Assembly (NCBI GenBank): GCA_937872475.1
Contig: CALMSY010000025.1
Coordinates: forward strand, 1-64,000
Origin: 67-14 sp020438345
Lineage (GTDB): Bacteria > Actinomycetota > Thermoleophilia > Solirubrobacterales > 70-9
Length of the DNA stretch: 64,000 nucleotides
Reading direction: 5' to 3'
A model generated the notes under the pieces. That model was not told the origin of the DNA and made no database searches. It saw only the letters and a program-made list of their open reading frames with translations. Of this stretch, positions 1 through 9,462 are shown in pieces. Each line of letters starts with the position of its first letter. Position 1 is the first letter of the stretch. A program made the translations under genes and the position numbers.

Positions 1-863
1 ACCTGACCCAGGATCACCTCGATTTCCACAGTGACATGGAGGAGTACTTCCAGGCGAAAAGGCTTCTCTTCGCTGCCGGACCCGATGCTTCGGTGGTCAA
101 TGTTGACGATGAACATGGTCGACGCCTGGCAACCGAGTTCGACTGCCTGACCTACTCGGCAGATGGCAGGGCGGCAGATTATTCGGCTGTGGATGTCGGG
201 TTCGATGCTTCCGGGGCCACGTTCACGGTCCAGTCCGAACACGGTGACCTGCCGGTGCGGACGGCGCTGCCGGGAGCCTTCAACGTTGCCAATGCTCTGG
301 CCGCCCTGGCTGGTGCCATAGCCCTTGGAATAGACCCGGATGAAGCTGTCGCCGGGCTTTCAGGGGCCGGAAGGGTGCCGGGTCGTTTCGAACCGATTGA
401 CGAGGGGCAGGATTTCGCTGTGCTGGTCGATTACGCACATACGCCGGATTCAGTCGAGAACGTGCTTCGGGCAGCCCGCGGGCTCACGTCCGGACGGTTG
501 ATCGCAATCGTCGGGGCGGGCGGGGACCGTGACCGGGCGAAACGTCCGTTGATGGGCCAGGCCGGGGCTGAACTCTCGGATCTCGCCGTGATCACCTCGG
601 ACAACCCGCGTTCGGAAGATCCCGCGCAGATCATCGAAGACGTCCTCGGCGGGATTGAAAGCCGGGAATCGGTGCTGGTCGAACAGGATCGCGACGCCGC
701 GATCGGTCTGGCCATACGCGAGGCCGGGCCGGGTGACACGGTCGTGATCGCCGGCAAGGGACATGAGCAGGGCCAGGAGTTCGAGAACGGGCGAAAGATC
801 CCCTTCGATGATCGTGATGTCGCCCGGCGGCATTTGCGCGAACTGACCGGGAAGGCAACGTGA
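1..863 (+). CDS. murE: UDP-N-acetylmuramoyl-tripeptide synthetase MurE, 5' truncated by window edge
   Basis: This ligase adds the third stem-peptide residue to UDP-MurNAc-L-Ala-D-Glu in the cytoplasm. The reading frame is already open at base 3, where LTQDHLDFHSDMEEY is read. That is the conserved central-domain motif of MurE, so the gene begins upstream and the ATG at 36 is internal. Visible motifs are VDYAHTPDS, DNPRSEDP near bases 600-625 and AGKGHEQGQEF near the end. DNPR is the known signature for meso-diaminopimelate rather than lysine, so the wall is inferred to be A1gamma type. The 3' end overlaps murF by 4 nt, indicating translational coupling. The N-terminal Rossmann domain and P-loop are outside the window. 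Confidence 0.95.
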   Translation, partial: LTQDHLDFHSDMEEYFQAKRLLFAAGPDASVVNVDDEHGRRLATEFDCLTYSADGRAADYSAVDVGFDASGATFTVQSEHGDLPVRTALPGAFNVANALAALAGAIALGIDPDEAVAGLSGAGRVPGRFEPIDEGQDFAVLVDYAHTPDSVENVLRAARGLTSGRLIAIVGAGGDRDRAKRPLMGQAGAELSDLAVITSDNPRSEDPAQIIEDVLGGIESRESVLVEQDRDAAIGLAIREAGPGDTVVIAGKGHEQGQEFENGRKIPFDDRDVARRHLRELTGKAT

Positions 864-2206
864 TCGAACTCGATGCCGAACAGATGGCTGCTGCAATGGG
901 TGCGGAAATCGCTGGTCGTGGTCCTGGCGGGGTGCCCGTGCGGGCCGAAATTGATTCACGCAAGATCGAGGGAGGCGAGCTTTTCTTCGGGTTGACCGGC
1001 GGCGCGAGCGATGGGGGTGAGCACGCAGCCGGGGCGATCGGATCCGGGGCCTGGGGAGTTGTTGTTGAACCTGCAAGGGCAGTCGGGCTCGCCGATTCCG
1101 GGGCCTTCGTCTTTTCGACTGTTGATCCGTTGCTTTCGCTCCAGAAGCTGGCTTTGGCGTGGCGCCGTGAACTGGGAGCCACCGTGATCGGAATCACCGG
1201 CTCGGTCGGTAAGACATCCGTCAAGGACATCACCCGGGCGATCCTGCCAGGCAGAGTTCATGGATCGGCTGAAAACTTCAACACCGAAATCGGTCTGCCA
1301 CTGACCATTCTTGAAGCCGGCCCGGAGACCGAAACTCTCGTCCTGGAGATGGCGATGAGGGGCGCCGGACAGGTGGCCGAACTGGCATGGATCGCCGAAC
1401 CGGATATCGGTGTGATCACAAACGTCGGCCCGGTTCACGTCGAATTGCTCGGTTCAATCGAGGCGGTCGCTGCGGCCAAAGCCGAACTTATCGCCGGACT
1501 GAAGGATGGCGGCGGCCTCGTCGCGCCGACCGAGGCAGGATTCCTCGAACCGCATCTGGTGGGGGTCCCCGGCCTGATCCGCTTCGGTGAGGGTGGCGAT
1601 GTGCGACTGCTGGAAAGTGAACAAGTGCCGGGGGGGACCCGGGCACGGATCCAGACTCTCCAGGGTGAACAGGACTTCGAGTTCCCCTTTTCTGAGCCAC
1701 ATAACCTTCTCAATGCCCAGGCGGCCATCGCGGCCGGAGTCGCGGCCGGATTCACACCGGCGGAACTCGCTTCCCGAACCGGGGGCATAGCCTTCTCCCG
1801 GTTTCGCAACGAACACATCGACCTCGGGGACCGGGGACTGATCATCAACGACTGCTACAACGCAAATCCGGTGTCAATGCGCGCGGCGCTTGAATACCTC
1901 GCCCGGGTCGAGCGCCCTGAAAAGCTTGCGATACTCGGACAGATGGCTGAACTCGGCCCCGACGAGGTCCGCTACCACGAAGAAATCGGCGACCTGGCCC
2001 GTGAGCTGGGGATCGAAATGATCGGTGTGGGAGAACTCGCCAGGGCCTACCGGCCGGAACTCAATGCGGAGGATCCGGCAGCAGCGGCAAAGCTGGTCTC
2101 TGAACGGCTCGGTCCCGACCTGGCGGTACTGGTCAAGGGTTCCCGGGCGGCCGGGCTGGAACGGGTCGCGGAACTGATCACCGCCCCGGAAGGAAGCGCT
2201 GCCTGA
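860..2206 (+). CDS. murF: UDP-N-acetylmuramoyl-tripeptide--D-alanyl-D-alanine ligase MurF
   Basis: MurF adds D-Ala-D-Ala to complete UDP-MurNAc-pentapeptide. The protein has 448 residues, the usual length. The N-terminal domain contains GELFFGLTGG. The P-loop GITGSVGKTSVKD lies near residues 111-123, followed by NFNTEIGLPLTIL and the C-terminal domain with NDCYNANPVSMRAAL. The GTG start at 860 overlaps the murE stop by 4 nt, and the stop overlaps the mraY start by 1 nt. It sits between murE and mraY as in most dcw clusters. Assignment is secure. Confidence 0.95.
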   Translation: MIELDAEQMAAAMGAEIAGRGPGGVPVRAEIDSRKIEGGELFFGLTGGASDGGEHAAGAIGSGAWGVVVEPARAVGLADSGAFVFSTVDPLLSLQKLALAWRRELGATVIGITGSVGKTSVKDITRAILPGRVHGSAENFNTEIGLPLTILEAGPETETLVLEMAMRGAGQVAELAWIAEPDIGVITNVGPVHVELLGSIEAVAAAKAELIAGLKDGGGLVAPTEAGFLEPHLVGVPGLIRFGEGGDVRLLESEQVPGGTRARIQTLQGEQDFEFPFSEPHNLLNAQAAIAAGVAAGFTPAELASRTGGIAFSRFRNEHIDLGDRGLIINDCYNANPVSMRAALEYLARVERPEKLAILGQMAELGPDEVRYHEEIGDLARELGIEMIGVGELARAYRPELNAEDPAAAAKLVSERLGPDLAVLVKGSRAAGLERVAELITAPEGSAA

Positions 2207-3180
2207 TGGGAGAAATCGTGATCGGGGCGATGGCGTCGATGCTCATCTGCCTTTTCCTCTCCCCACGCTTCATCGATTTCCTGCGTGGTCGGGAATTCGG
2301 TCAGCACATTCGCGAGGAAGGTCCGGCCGGTCACCAGACCAAGGCCGGCACCCCGACGATGGGCGGGCTGATCATCTTTACGGCGATCATCGTTCCGTTT
2401 CTCGTGCTTTCGGAACGTGATGCGGCTTCAATGACCGTCTTCGGCGTTGCCCTCGGTTGCGCCGCGCTCGGGTTCGCCGATGACTACATCAAGATCATCA
2501 AACGCCGCTCACTCGGCCTGCCCGGCCGCTACAAGCTGCTCGGCCAGGTCGTGCTCGCGCTGATCCTCTGGTGGGTGGCCAGGCATGAGGTCGGACTCGA
2601 GCCGGTGATCCACTTTCGGATCGCCGACCTGACCTGGGATATCGGTCCGGTTGCGTACTTCATTCTTGTCTTCCTGGTGCTCGCCGGAGCGACCAACGGA
2701 GTCAATCTGACCGATGGTCTTGACGGTCTCGCGGCCGGATCCAGCGCGATCGTGCTGCTCGCGTATACGGCGATCTCCTACATCACCGTCGGGCAGCATG
2801 ACCTCGCTCTCTTTTCGGTCTGTCTTGTCGGCGGCTGCATCGGTTTTCTCTGGTTCAATGCCTTCCCGGCGACGATTTTCATGGGGGATACGGGATCACT
2901 CGGGCTGGGTGGTGCAATAGGTGCATTGGCTGTCATGACCCAGACCGAAGTCCTGCTGATCGTGATCGGTGGAATCTTCGTGATCGAGGCACTTTCCGTG
3001 CTGATCCAGGTCTTTTCCTTCAAGACGTTCGGCCGACGGGTGCTGATGATGGCACCGCTTCATCATCACTTCGAGATGATGGCCTGGTCCGAGACCAAGA
3101 TCATGCTCCGCTTCTGGATCATCGCCGGGGTCTGCTCGGGGATCGGATTCGCGATCTACCAGCATTCGATCGGCCGCTGA
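2206..3180 (+). CDS. mraY: Phospho-N-acetylmuramoyl-pentapeptide transferase MraY
   Basis: MraY is an integral membrane enzyme that transfers phospho-MurNAc-pentapeptide to undecaprenyl phosphate, forming lipid I. The 324 residues are almost entirely hydrophobic segments, consistent with about ten membrane helices. Catalytic signatures are visible: FADDYIKI near residue 90, NLTDGLDGLA near 166, FMGDTGSLGLGG near 224 and the His-rich PLHHHFE near 283. The ATG shares one base with the murF stop codon. A 105-bp gap follows before murD, and I see no strong promoter or terminator in it. Confidence 0.95.
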   Translation: MGEIVIGAMASMLICLFLSPRFIDFLRGREFGQHIREEGPAGHQTKAGTPTMGGLIIFTAIIVPFLVLSERDAASMTVFGVALGCAALGFADDYIKIIKRRSLGLPGRYKLLGQVVLALILWWVARHEVGLEPVIHFRIADLTWDIGPVAYFILVFLVLAGATNGVNLTDGLDGLAAGSSAIVLLAYTAISYITVGQHDLALFSVCLVGGCIGFLWFNAFPATIFMGDTGSLGLGGAIGALAVMTQTEVLLIVIGGIFVIEALSVLIQVFSFKTFGRRVLMMAPLHHHFEMMAWSETKIMLRFWIIAGVCSGIGFAIYQHSIGR

Positions 3181-3285
3181 CCTTGCGAACACCGGCTGTG
3201 GCCGGAATCCTGCTGCGGCCTGAGAACGTGGGGGCAGTTTCCGCATCGCGGAAGGGATTCGAAGGCCCATAGGGAAAACCTTGAA

Positions 3286-4653
3286 GTGGAGTACGTCCGC
3301 TCATCGAAGGCCCGGCCGCCGCTTCCTCAAGGACCCTTTCTCGTAGTCGGGCTGGCGCGCTCCGGAGTTGCCGCTGCGAAAGCCCTGAAGGCCAATGGAC
3401 AAGCCGTTTTCGGGGTTGACTCTGGTGAACCGAAAGAACTCGGGAATCTGCGCGAGGCGGGAATTGACTTTGAGACATCATCATCTGGCACCGACCGGCT
3501 CGAGGGGGTCGCCACGGTGATCAAGAGCCCCGGAGTTCCGGCCTCGGCCGAAGTGATCGCCGAAGCCCGGCGCCGCGGGATCCGTGTGATCGGTGAACTG
3601 GAGCTCGGATGGGGACTCTTCCAGGCCCCCGTAGTAGCGGTCACAGGGACCAACGGCAAGACAACCACCACCGAACTGATCGCCCATCTCCTTCGCGTTG
3701 CCGGTCGTCCGGTGTCCGCGGCCGGGAACGTCGGCCATCCACTCTGCGAAGTAGCGATGGAAGCCGCAGCCGGGCAAGCGGTTGGGATCGTGGTCTGCGA
3801 ATGCTCCAGCTACCAACTTGAGGATTGCGAGAACTTCGCGCCCGAAGTAGCGGTATTTCTCAATCTGCAGCCCGATCACCTTGACCGCCACGGTGACATG
3901 GAGGCTTACCGCGAGTCAAAGCTGAAAATTTTCGCCAATCAGGTGGAAGGGGACATCGCGATCCTGAACGCCGATGATCCCGCGACCGACGGGGTCGAGA
4001 CCAACGCCGCTCCGCTCCGGTTTTCGCTCGCCAATGATGCGGACGTGACCATCACGCTCGACGGCGAGAGCATCATGGTCGAGGGGCGACGGCTGGTCGG
4101 TGTGGGCGAGATGAAGATCCTCGGCCGGCACAACGTCGCCAATGCCATGGCAGCTGCCGCCTCGGCACTGGCTCTCGGCCTCGATGCCGATGCCGTCGCC
4201 GAAGGGCTGCGGAGTTTCAAGCCGGTCGCCCACCGCTATGAGCCGGTGGCCGACATCGAAGGGGTGACATTCATCAACGACTCGAAGGCGACCAATGTCG
4301 ATGCCACCCTCGCGGCGATCAGCGCTTCGGAGCGTACCCTCCACCTGATCCTCGGGGGCAGCGAAAAAGGGGAGCCCTTCGATGCTCTCCTCCCCGCCGT
4401 CCAGGCACATTGCCGCGGGATCTACCTGATCGGGGAAACTGCCGACGAGATCGGTGAAGTTCTTGAACCGGCCGGGCTCGAGATTGTCCGCTATTGCGAG
4501 GACCTCGAAGCGGCGGTGAGCGAAGCGGCCGGAGCTTCGGTGCCCGGAGAGGCGGTACTGCTCTCCCCGGCCTGCGCCAGTTTCGACCAGTTCCTGAACT
4601 ACGAAGACCGCGGTGACGCGTTCCGGTCATTCGTGAGGGAACTTGATGTCTGA
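3286..4653 (+). CDS. murD: UDP-N-acetylmuramoyl-L-alanine--D-glutamate ligase MurD
   Basis: MurD adds D-glutamate to UDP-MurNAc-L-Ala in the cytoplasm. The P-loop VTGTNGKTTTTEL is near residues 119-130. LDRHGDMEAYRESK in the central domain and FINDSKATNVDAT in the C-terminal domain are characteristic. The chosen start is GTG 3286, preceded by a purine-rich AGGGAAAA (3271-3278) with normal spacing. The length of 455 residues is typical. The 3' end overlaps ftsW by 8 nt from the preferred ATG of that gene. Confidence 0.94.
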   Translation: MEYVRSSKARPPLPQGPFLVVGLARSGVAAAKALKANGQAVFGVDSGEPKELGNLREAGIDFETSSSGTDRLEGVATVIKSPGVPASAEVIAEARRRGIRVIGELELGWGLFQAPVVAVTGTNGKTTTTELIAHLLRVAGRPVSAAGNVGHPLCEVAMEAAAGQAVGIVVCECSSYQLEDCENFAPEVAVFLNLQPDHLDRHGDMEAYRESKLKIFANQVEGDIAILNADDPATDGVETNAAPLRFSLANDADVTITLDGESIMVEGRRLVGVGEMKILGRHNVANAMAAAASALALGLDADAVAEGLRSFKPVAHRYEPVADIEGVTFINDSKATNVDATLAAISASERTLHLILGGSEKGEPFDALLPAVQAHCRGIYLIGETADEIGEVLEPAGLEIVRYCEDLEAAVSEAAGASVPGEAVLLSPACASFDQFLNYEDRGDAFRSFVRELDV

Positions 4654-5980
4654 GCATCGAACCGCACTCAGGCCGGCCAAGGTCAAATCGAAAGCGCGGC
4701 GAGGCATCTCGACCGAGTACAGCCTGCTGCTGACCGCGACAATGATTCTGCTCGCCTTCGGTGTGGTCATGGTCTTCTCGGCCAGTTCGACCAGCCGGAT
4801 CCTCAGCGACGGCAGCCTCGCCGACAGCACCTTTTACCTGAAGAAAACCATGCTGGCAGTAGGTATTGGACTGTTCTGCATGTGGGTCGCGATGCGTGTG
4901 AGGCTCTCCCGGTTCCGGGAGGTGACCCCGAAACTGATGATCGGGGTGCTGATAGCACTTTGCCTGGTGCTGGTATTCGGGGCAGCGATCAATGGAACCC
5001 GGGGCTGGTTCATCCTTGGTCCGATTCAGGTTCAGCCGGCCGAGTTCGCAAAGATCGGGCTGATCCTCTACGGGGCGAATCTTTTGGCCGACCAGCCCGA
5101 ACGGCTTCGTTCGGTAAAGGAGATGGGCCCGTATCTGCTCATGTCAGGCGGTGCCTGTGCCCTGGTCCTTCTCCAGCCCGACATGGGATCGGCGATGATC
5201 GCGATTTTCTCGGTCGGAATTACTCTTTTTGTGGCTGGCGCCAGGCCGCGGGACCTCGGCCTGCTGGCCGGCGGAGTCGCTTTCTTCGGCCTGATTTTTG
5301 CCCTCATGGCTCCGTACAGAAAGGACCGCCTGTTGACCTTCCTGAATCCGGAAGGTGACGTGACCGGCAACGGGTTTCAGGTGATCCAGGCGAAGATCGC
5401 AATCGGTTCAGGCGGATTCGACGGAGTCGGAATCGGCAACGGGGTGCAGAAGGCGTTTTACCTCCCGGAGGCGCATACAGACATGATCTCCGCGGTCATC
5501 GGCGAGGAGTTCGGTTTCGTCGGAATGGTTGCGCTGATTCTCGTTTACGGACTGCTCGGCTACGCCGGCTTCCAGATCGCCCGCAAAGCATCAGATAATT
5601 ACGGACGAATCCTGGCCGGCGGACTGACCGGATTGATTCTGGTCCAGGCATGCCTGAACCTTTACGCGGTGATGGGGATGGCCCCTTTGACCGGGATTCC
5701 CCTCCCGCTCGTCTCATACGGCAACAACAGCCTGATTGTCAGCCTGATCGCGATCGGTCTGATTCTCAACGTGGGCCGGGGAGGCAAAGCGGCAACCCTG
5801 AAGAGGCCGGTCGGGCGCGGCGGGCCGCGGCAGGTTGAAAGACTGAGATTGATTGAAAGCGATGTCCAGAGAAGCAGACCAGCGAAAAGGAAATCCGGTG
5901 CCCAGGGTCGTCATAGCGGCAGGCGGTACGGCGGGGCACGTGGTTCCGGCCGTGGCCATCGCCGACGAGCTTCGAGATAG
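4646..5980 (+). CDS. ftsW: Lipid II polymerase / division protein FtsW (SEDS family)
   Basis: FtsW is a polytopic membrane glycosyltransferase of the SEDS family that polymerises lipid II at the septum. Family motifs include GTRGWFILGPIQVQPAEFAKI, here around residues 115-135, and PLVSYGNNSLI near 350. About ten hydrophobic helices precede a cytoplasmic tail. ATG 4646 is preferred because GAGGGA at 4635-4640 is well spaced for it, although the preceding TTG 4643 is in frame. The last 28 codons lie inside the murG reading frame. They encode a very basic Arg/Gly tail (KRKSGAQGRHSGRRYGG and onward), which is unusual and may be dictated by the murG sequence. Confidence 0.93.
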   Translation: MSEHRTALRPAKVKSKARRGISTEYSLLLTATMILLAFGVVMVFSASSTSRILSDGSLADSTFYLKKTMLAVGIGLFCMWVAMRVRLSRFREVTPKLMIGVLIALCLVLVFGAAINGTRGWFILGPIQVQPAEFAKIGLILYGANLLADQPERLRSVKEMGPYLLMSGGACALVLLQPDMGSAMIAIFSVGITLFVAGARPRDLGLLAGGVAFFGLIFALMAPYRKDRLLTFLNPEGDVTGNGFQVIQAKIAIGSGGFDGVGIGNGVQKAFYLPEAHTDMISAVIGEEFGFVGMVALILVYGLLGYAGFQIARKASDNYGRILAGGLTGLILVQACLNLYAVMGMAPLTGIPLPLVSYGNNSLIVSLIAIGLILNVGRGGKAATLKRPVGRGGPRQVERLRLIESDVQRSRPAKRKSGAQGRHSGRRYGGARGSGRGHRRRASR

Positions 5981-6986
5981 AGGGGCGGAAGTGACCTTCC
6001 TCGGGGCGCGCGGACGGCTTGAAGCCCGGCTCGTGCCTGAAGCGGGTTACGAAGTCGACCTGCTTGATCTTTCCGGGATCGACCGGCGCAATCCGGTCAA
6101 GGCCGCCAGGGCTGCGTTCCAGGCTGCTGCCGCGATCCCCAAGGCGAAGAAGCTGATCCGGGCCCGGGGCGCGGATGCGGTGCTGGGTGGTGGAGGTTTT
6201 GTTGCCGGTCCGGCCGGGGTGGCCGCCCGTCGCCTGAAGCTGCCACTGGTGCTGACCGAGGCGGACCGTCATCTCGGACTTGCGAACCGGCTTCTGGCGC
6301 GGCGGGCGGACCGGGTTTGCCTTGCTTTCGAGATCACGGACATCGACCGCGCCAACGTAAGGGTCACCGGCCGGCCGGTCGGTCGCCGGGTACTTGACGC
6401 CGACCGTGGTGCCGCCCGGAAGAGGTTCGGCATCGACCCGAAGGAGAAATGTCTGCTGGTTATGGGTGGGAGCCAGGGAGCGCGGAGCATCAATTTTGCC
6501 GCGGTCGAAGCCCTGGCCGAGCGGGAAGGCCGTGATTTCCAGGTTGTGCACGTTTCCGGCTCACGGGATTTCCGGGAAGTCGGGAAGCGCCTGGCTGACG
6601 CTCCCCACGGGGACGGATACACCCTGCTCGAGTACGAGCCGGACATGGGTGACGGGATTGCGGCGAGTGATCTTGCTCTGGCTCGCTCCGGTGCTTCGGT
6701 CTTCGAGCTTGCCGCTCTTGGCCGGGCTGCCGTTCTGGTCCCGTATCCCTTCGCGACAGCCGATCATCAGACCGCGAATGCCCGGTGGATGGCCGATGCC
6801 GGTGCCGCAGTAATCGTGCCGGACGGTGAGCTTGATGCGGACCGCCTGCTTCGCGAAGTCAAAGCCATTTTCGATGACGAGACTTGCCTGGCCGGAATGT
6901 CCTCTGCGTCGAAGGCACTGGCCAGGCCTGGAGCGGCGACCGATGTGGCCGGAGAAGTACTCGACCTGATTGAGGCAGGCAGATGA
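5898..6986 (+). CDS. murG: UDP-GlcNAc--lipid I N-acetylglucosaminyltransferase MurG
   Basis: MurG is a peripheral membrane GT-B glycosyltransferase that makes lipid II. I choose GTG 5898, giving MPRVVIAAGGTAGHV, because AAAAGGAA lies just upstream and the glycine-rich donor loop normally starts within the first 15 residues. ATG 5862 and TTG 5853 are in frame and would add up to 15 residues. Other motifs are GGSQGARSIN near residue 190 and ARSGASVFELAALG with PYPFATADHQ near 260-285. With this start it overlaps ftsW by 83 nt. The 3' end overlaps murC by 4 nt. Confidence 0.93.
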   Translation: MPRVVIAAGGTAGHVVPAVAIADELRDRGAEVTFLGARGRLEARLVPEAGYEVDLLDLSGIDRRNPVKAARAAFQAAAAIPKAKKLIRARGADAVLGGGGFVAGPAGVAARRLKLPLVLTEADRHLGLANRLLARRADRVCLAFEITDIDRANVRVTGRPVGRRVLDADRGAARKRFGIDPKEKCLLVMGGSQGARSINFAAVEALAEREGRDFQVVHVSGSRDFREVGKRLADAPHGDGYTLLEYEPDMGDGIAASDLALARSGASVFELAALGRAAVLVPYPFATADHQTANARWMADAGAAVIVPDGELDADRLLREVKAIFDDETCLAGMSSASKALARPGAATDVAGEVLDLIEAGR

Positions 6987-8293
6987 GCTGGGAGGGAAGG
7001 CGCATCCATCTGATCGGGATTGGCGGCGCCGGAATGTCTGGCCTCGCCTGGGCCTGTCATCGACTTGGTGCCGAGGTAACAGGGAGCGACCGCTCAGAAT
7101 CTTCGTATGTGTCCCGACTTAGGCGGGCCGGGATCGAGATCATGGTCGGCCACGATGCTTCGAACCTGCCGGATCTCGCAGAGATCGTTGTGTCAACTGC
7201 GATCCCGGGAGAAAACCCGGAGCTCGCTGCTGCACGGGAACGGGGCCTTGCCGTCCGGCATCGTTCCGAACTGCTCGCCGAACTCTGTTCCGCCCGCAAG
7301 GCGATTGCGGTGGCCGGCACCCACGGCAAGACAACCACCACCGGGATGCTGGTTCATGCCCTGAGGGAACTTGGTGAAGATGCCGGCTTCTTCATCGGTG
7401 GAGAGCTGCCGGGTGCGGGCCCGGACGGTGAGCCCGCAAACAGCGGCTGGGGAGAAGGCGACTGGGTTGTGGTCGAAGCAGATGAGTCAGATGGGAGCTT
7501 TCTGGTCCTCACCCCGGAAATTGCGGTGATTACGAACATCGAGATGGACCACCACGCTCGCTGGGCGAATCTGGCAGAACTCCGTCAGGCATTCCTGGAT
7601 TTCGCCTCCAAGGCGTCATCGGCGGTGATCCCGGAGGGCGACACCGATCTGGCGACCGGCCTGGAAGGTCGCCGGGTCCCCGCGGTGACCGGCTTCTCCT
7701 CTACAGGTCCCGGCCCGGAACAGCTCGACCTCGCCGTACCTGGCGAGCACAATCGCCTGAACGCCCGTGCGGCGATCGGCGCTCTCGCTGCCGTCGGCTT
7801 TGCTCCCGATGATTCCGCCCGGGCGCTTTCAACCTTTACGGGGGTGAAGCGGCGCCAGGAATTCAAGGGCGAATTCAATGGGGCAAGGGTCTACGACGAT
7901 TACGCCCATCATCCAACCGAGGTCAAGGCGGCACTCTCGGCTCTAAGGGAATTCAAACCGACCCGGCTGATCGCGGCCTTCGAGCCGCATCTCTACTCAC
8001 GGACGAAGATATTCAGCCAGCAATTCGGGCTGGCTCTGGCCGAGGCGGATGAGGTCCTCGTCCTTGATGTCTATCCGGCCCGTGAGGAGCCGGTCGGTCC
8101 TCTCGCCGGAGTCAGCGGGCTTGATGTCCTGAGGGAAGTGGCAGATCGCTCCGGCGGCCGGACTTCCTTCTGGGCTCCCGACCTCGACACGGCCGAACGA
8201 ATTCTGCGGACCAGGGCCGGTGATGGCGTGATAATCGCCACGCTTGGGGCGGGCGACATCACCCAGCTTTCTGACCGGCTGGTTTCAGAGTGA
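6983..8293 (+). CDS. murC: UDP-N-acetylmuramate--L-alanine ligase MurC
   Basis: MurC adds the first stem-peptide residue, L-alanine. The N-terminal nucleotide-sugar loop GIGGAGMSGLAWA is at residues 10-22 and the ATP P-loop VAGTHGKTTTTG near 109-120. EADESDGSF and YDDYAHHPTEV are also characteristic. The protein has 436 residues and is not fused to murB or ddl. It overlaps murG by 4 nt and ftsQ by 4 nt. In many bacteria murB and/or ddl lie between murC and ftsQ; here they are missing, so murB must be elsewhere or replaced. Confidence 0.95.
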   Translation: MSWEGRRIHLIGIGGAGMSGLAWACHRLGAEVTGSDRSESSYVSRLRRAGIEIMVGHDASNLPDLAEIVVSTAIPGENPELAAARERGLAVRHRSELLAELCSARKAIAVAGTHGKTTTTGMLVHALRELGEDAGFFIGGELPGAGPDGEPANSGWGEGDWVVVEADESDGSFLVLTPEIAVITNIEMDHHARWANLAELRQAFLDFASKASSAVIPEGDTDLATGLEGRRVPAVTGFSSTGPGPEQLDLAVPGEHNRLNARAAIGALAAVGFAPDDSARALSTFTGVKRRQEFKGEFNGARVYDDYAHHPTEVKAALSALREFKPTRLIAAFEPHLYSRTKIFSQQFGLALAEADEVLVLDVYPAREEPVGPLAGVSGLDVLREVADRSGGRTSFWAPDLDTAERILRTRAGDGVIIATLGAGDITQLSDRLVSE

Positions 8294-9177
8294 GCCCCGG
8301 GCGGCCGGCCCGCGGGAAAAAGGGCGAATCACGGAAGACTCCGGTGAGCCGGACCGCCGAACTGGCACGGAAGCGGGAACGCCGGAGCTTCCGCTTGCGG
8401 CTGGTTGCGTTTACCGGAGTCATTCTCATCCTGGCTCTCGCGGCGACCTACCAGTTCTGGTTTCGTGATTCTTCCTTCGTCGAGATCAAGAACCTGGAGA
8501 TTGTCGGGGTCACCAGCAAGACCGAGGAGGGCAAACAGATCGATGGCGCGGTGCGAACCGCAATGGGGGAGATGACCACCCTCAACGTAGATCCGTCCCT
8601 GCTTGAGAGTGAGCTGGCCCGTTTCCCGCGGATCGCTGAAAGTGAAATCGAGACCGGTTTCCCCGATTCGGCGACAGTGACATTGACCCTGCGCGAGAAC
8701 GGGTCGATCTACGGCGAGGGTTCCGATGCCCTGCTGGTCGCGACCGATGGCACAGTTCTCGGCCCCGCCGCCGGACAGGAGGACGCGCTGCCCTTGATCG
8801 ACGCCAGCGATCCTGAGACCAGTGATAGCAACATGGTCGCGGAAGGCGAGACTCTCACTGGCAGTGACTTGACCCAGGCGCTGGTTCTGGGGGCGGCGCC
8901 GCCCGAGATCCGCGCCTTTGTGACCGGTAGCCGCCTGTCTTCCAACGGGGTACTCGTGGATATGGATGACGGGCTGATCATGCTCTTCGGAGACAGTTCA
9001 CACGCCGATGAGAAATGGAGGGCGGCGACCGCGCTGATCGCAGATCCGAACTTCGATACCGGCAGTTATGTCGACTTGACAGTGCCGCGCCGACCAGCGG
9101 TCAGCGCCGAGGCCCCGGCTCCGGCCCCGCCGGAAGAGCCACAGGTGGAGTCCGCTGGAGCGGTCACGGAGGGATGA
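8290..9177 (+). CDS. ftsQ: FtsQ-type divisome protein with POTRA domain
   Basis: This single-pass membrane protein belongs to the divisome. A basic N-terminal cytoplasmic region is followed by one transmembrane helix near residues 36-56 (around LVAFTGVILILALAATYQF). A POTRA domain begins at SSFVEIKNLEIVGV and an FtsQ domain with LRENGSIYG follows. The last 30 or so residues are Pro/Ala-rich (APAPAPPEEPQVE). The GTG start overlaps murC by 4 nt. FtsQ sequences are poorly conserved, so the call rests on architecture and position as much as on sequence. Confidence 0.85.
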   Translation: MSPGRPARGKKGESRKTPVSRTAELARKRERRSFRLRLVAFTGVILILALAATYQFWFRDSSFVEIKNLEIVGVTSKTEEGKQIDGAVRTAMGEMTTLNVDPSLLESELARFPRIAESEIETGFPDSATVTLTLRENGSIYGEGSDALLVATDGTVLGPAAGQEDALPLIDASDPETSDSNMVAEGETLTGSDLTQALVLGAAPPEIRAFVTGSRLSSNGVLVDMDDGLIMLFGDSSHADEKWRAATALIADPNFDTGSYVDLTVPRRPAVSAEAPAPAPPEEPQVESAGAVTEG

Positions 9178-9333
9178 CTGCGCGGGGGACGAATGTCGCC
9201 TGTGATCAGGGCTTGCGGTCAGAGGAGCGAAGCCACGGCCGGGTCCGGGCCTGAAGCTCGATCATAGCTTTACGGTTCGAAAGCCCTCAAGTGATAGTCG
9301 AGGTATTGGCCATGCAGGATGCCGTGCGGCCCG

Positions 9334-9362
9334 TTGACAGAAATGCACGAATGCCATACGTT
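9334..9362 (+). promoter_or_regulatory. Predicted promoter for ftsZ
   Basis: A perfect -35 TTGACA (9334-9339) is followed by a 17-nt spacer and TACGTT (9357-9362), which keeps the key T, A and final T of the -10 box. It would give a leader of about 95 nt before ftsZ. It lies in the 285-bp ftsQ-ftsZ gap; I see no other feature in the rest of that gap. Confidence 0.55.
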
Positions 9363-9462
9363 GAGCGACATTTCCGGTATCCGGCTGGCCTCGGCAACCC
9401 TTAAGCGGGGCTGAAGGCTGGAGGTTCCGGAGGCTTCAACTCAACAGATTTGGAATGGAAAG

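Noticed and set aside
3181..3285. 15-codon ORF (start GTG near 3229) before murD
   Set aside because: It has no promoter next to it and no overlap with murD, so it is indistinguishable from chance.
9230..9300. tRNA-like GGTTCGAAAGCC near 9275
   Set aside because: No acceptor or anticodon stem can be formed around it.
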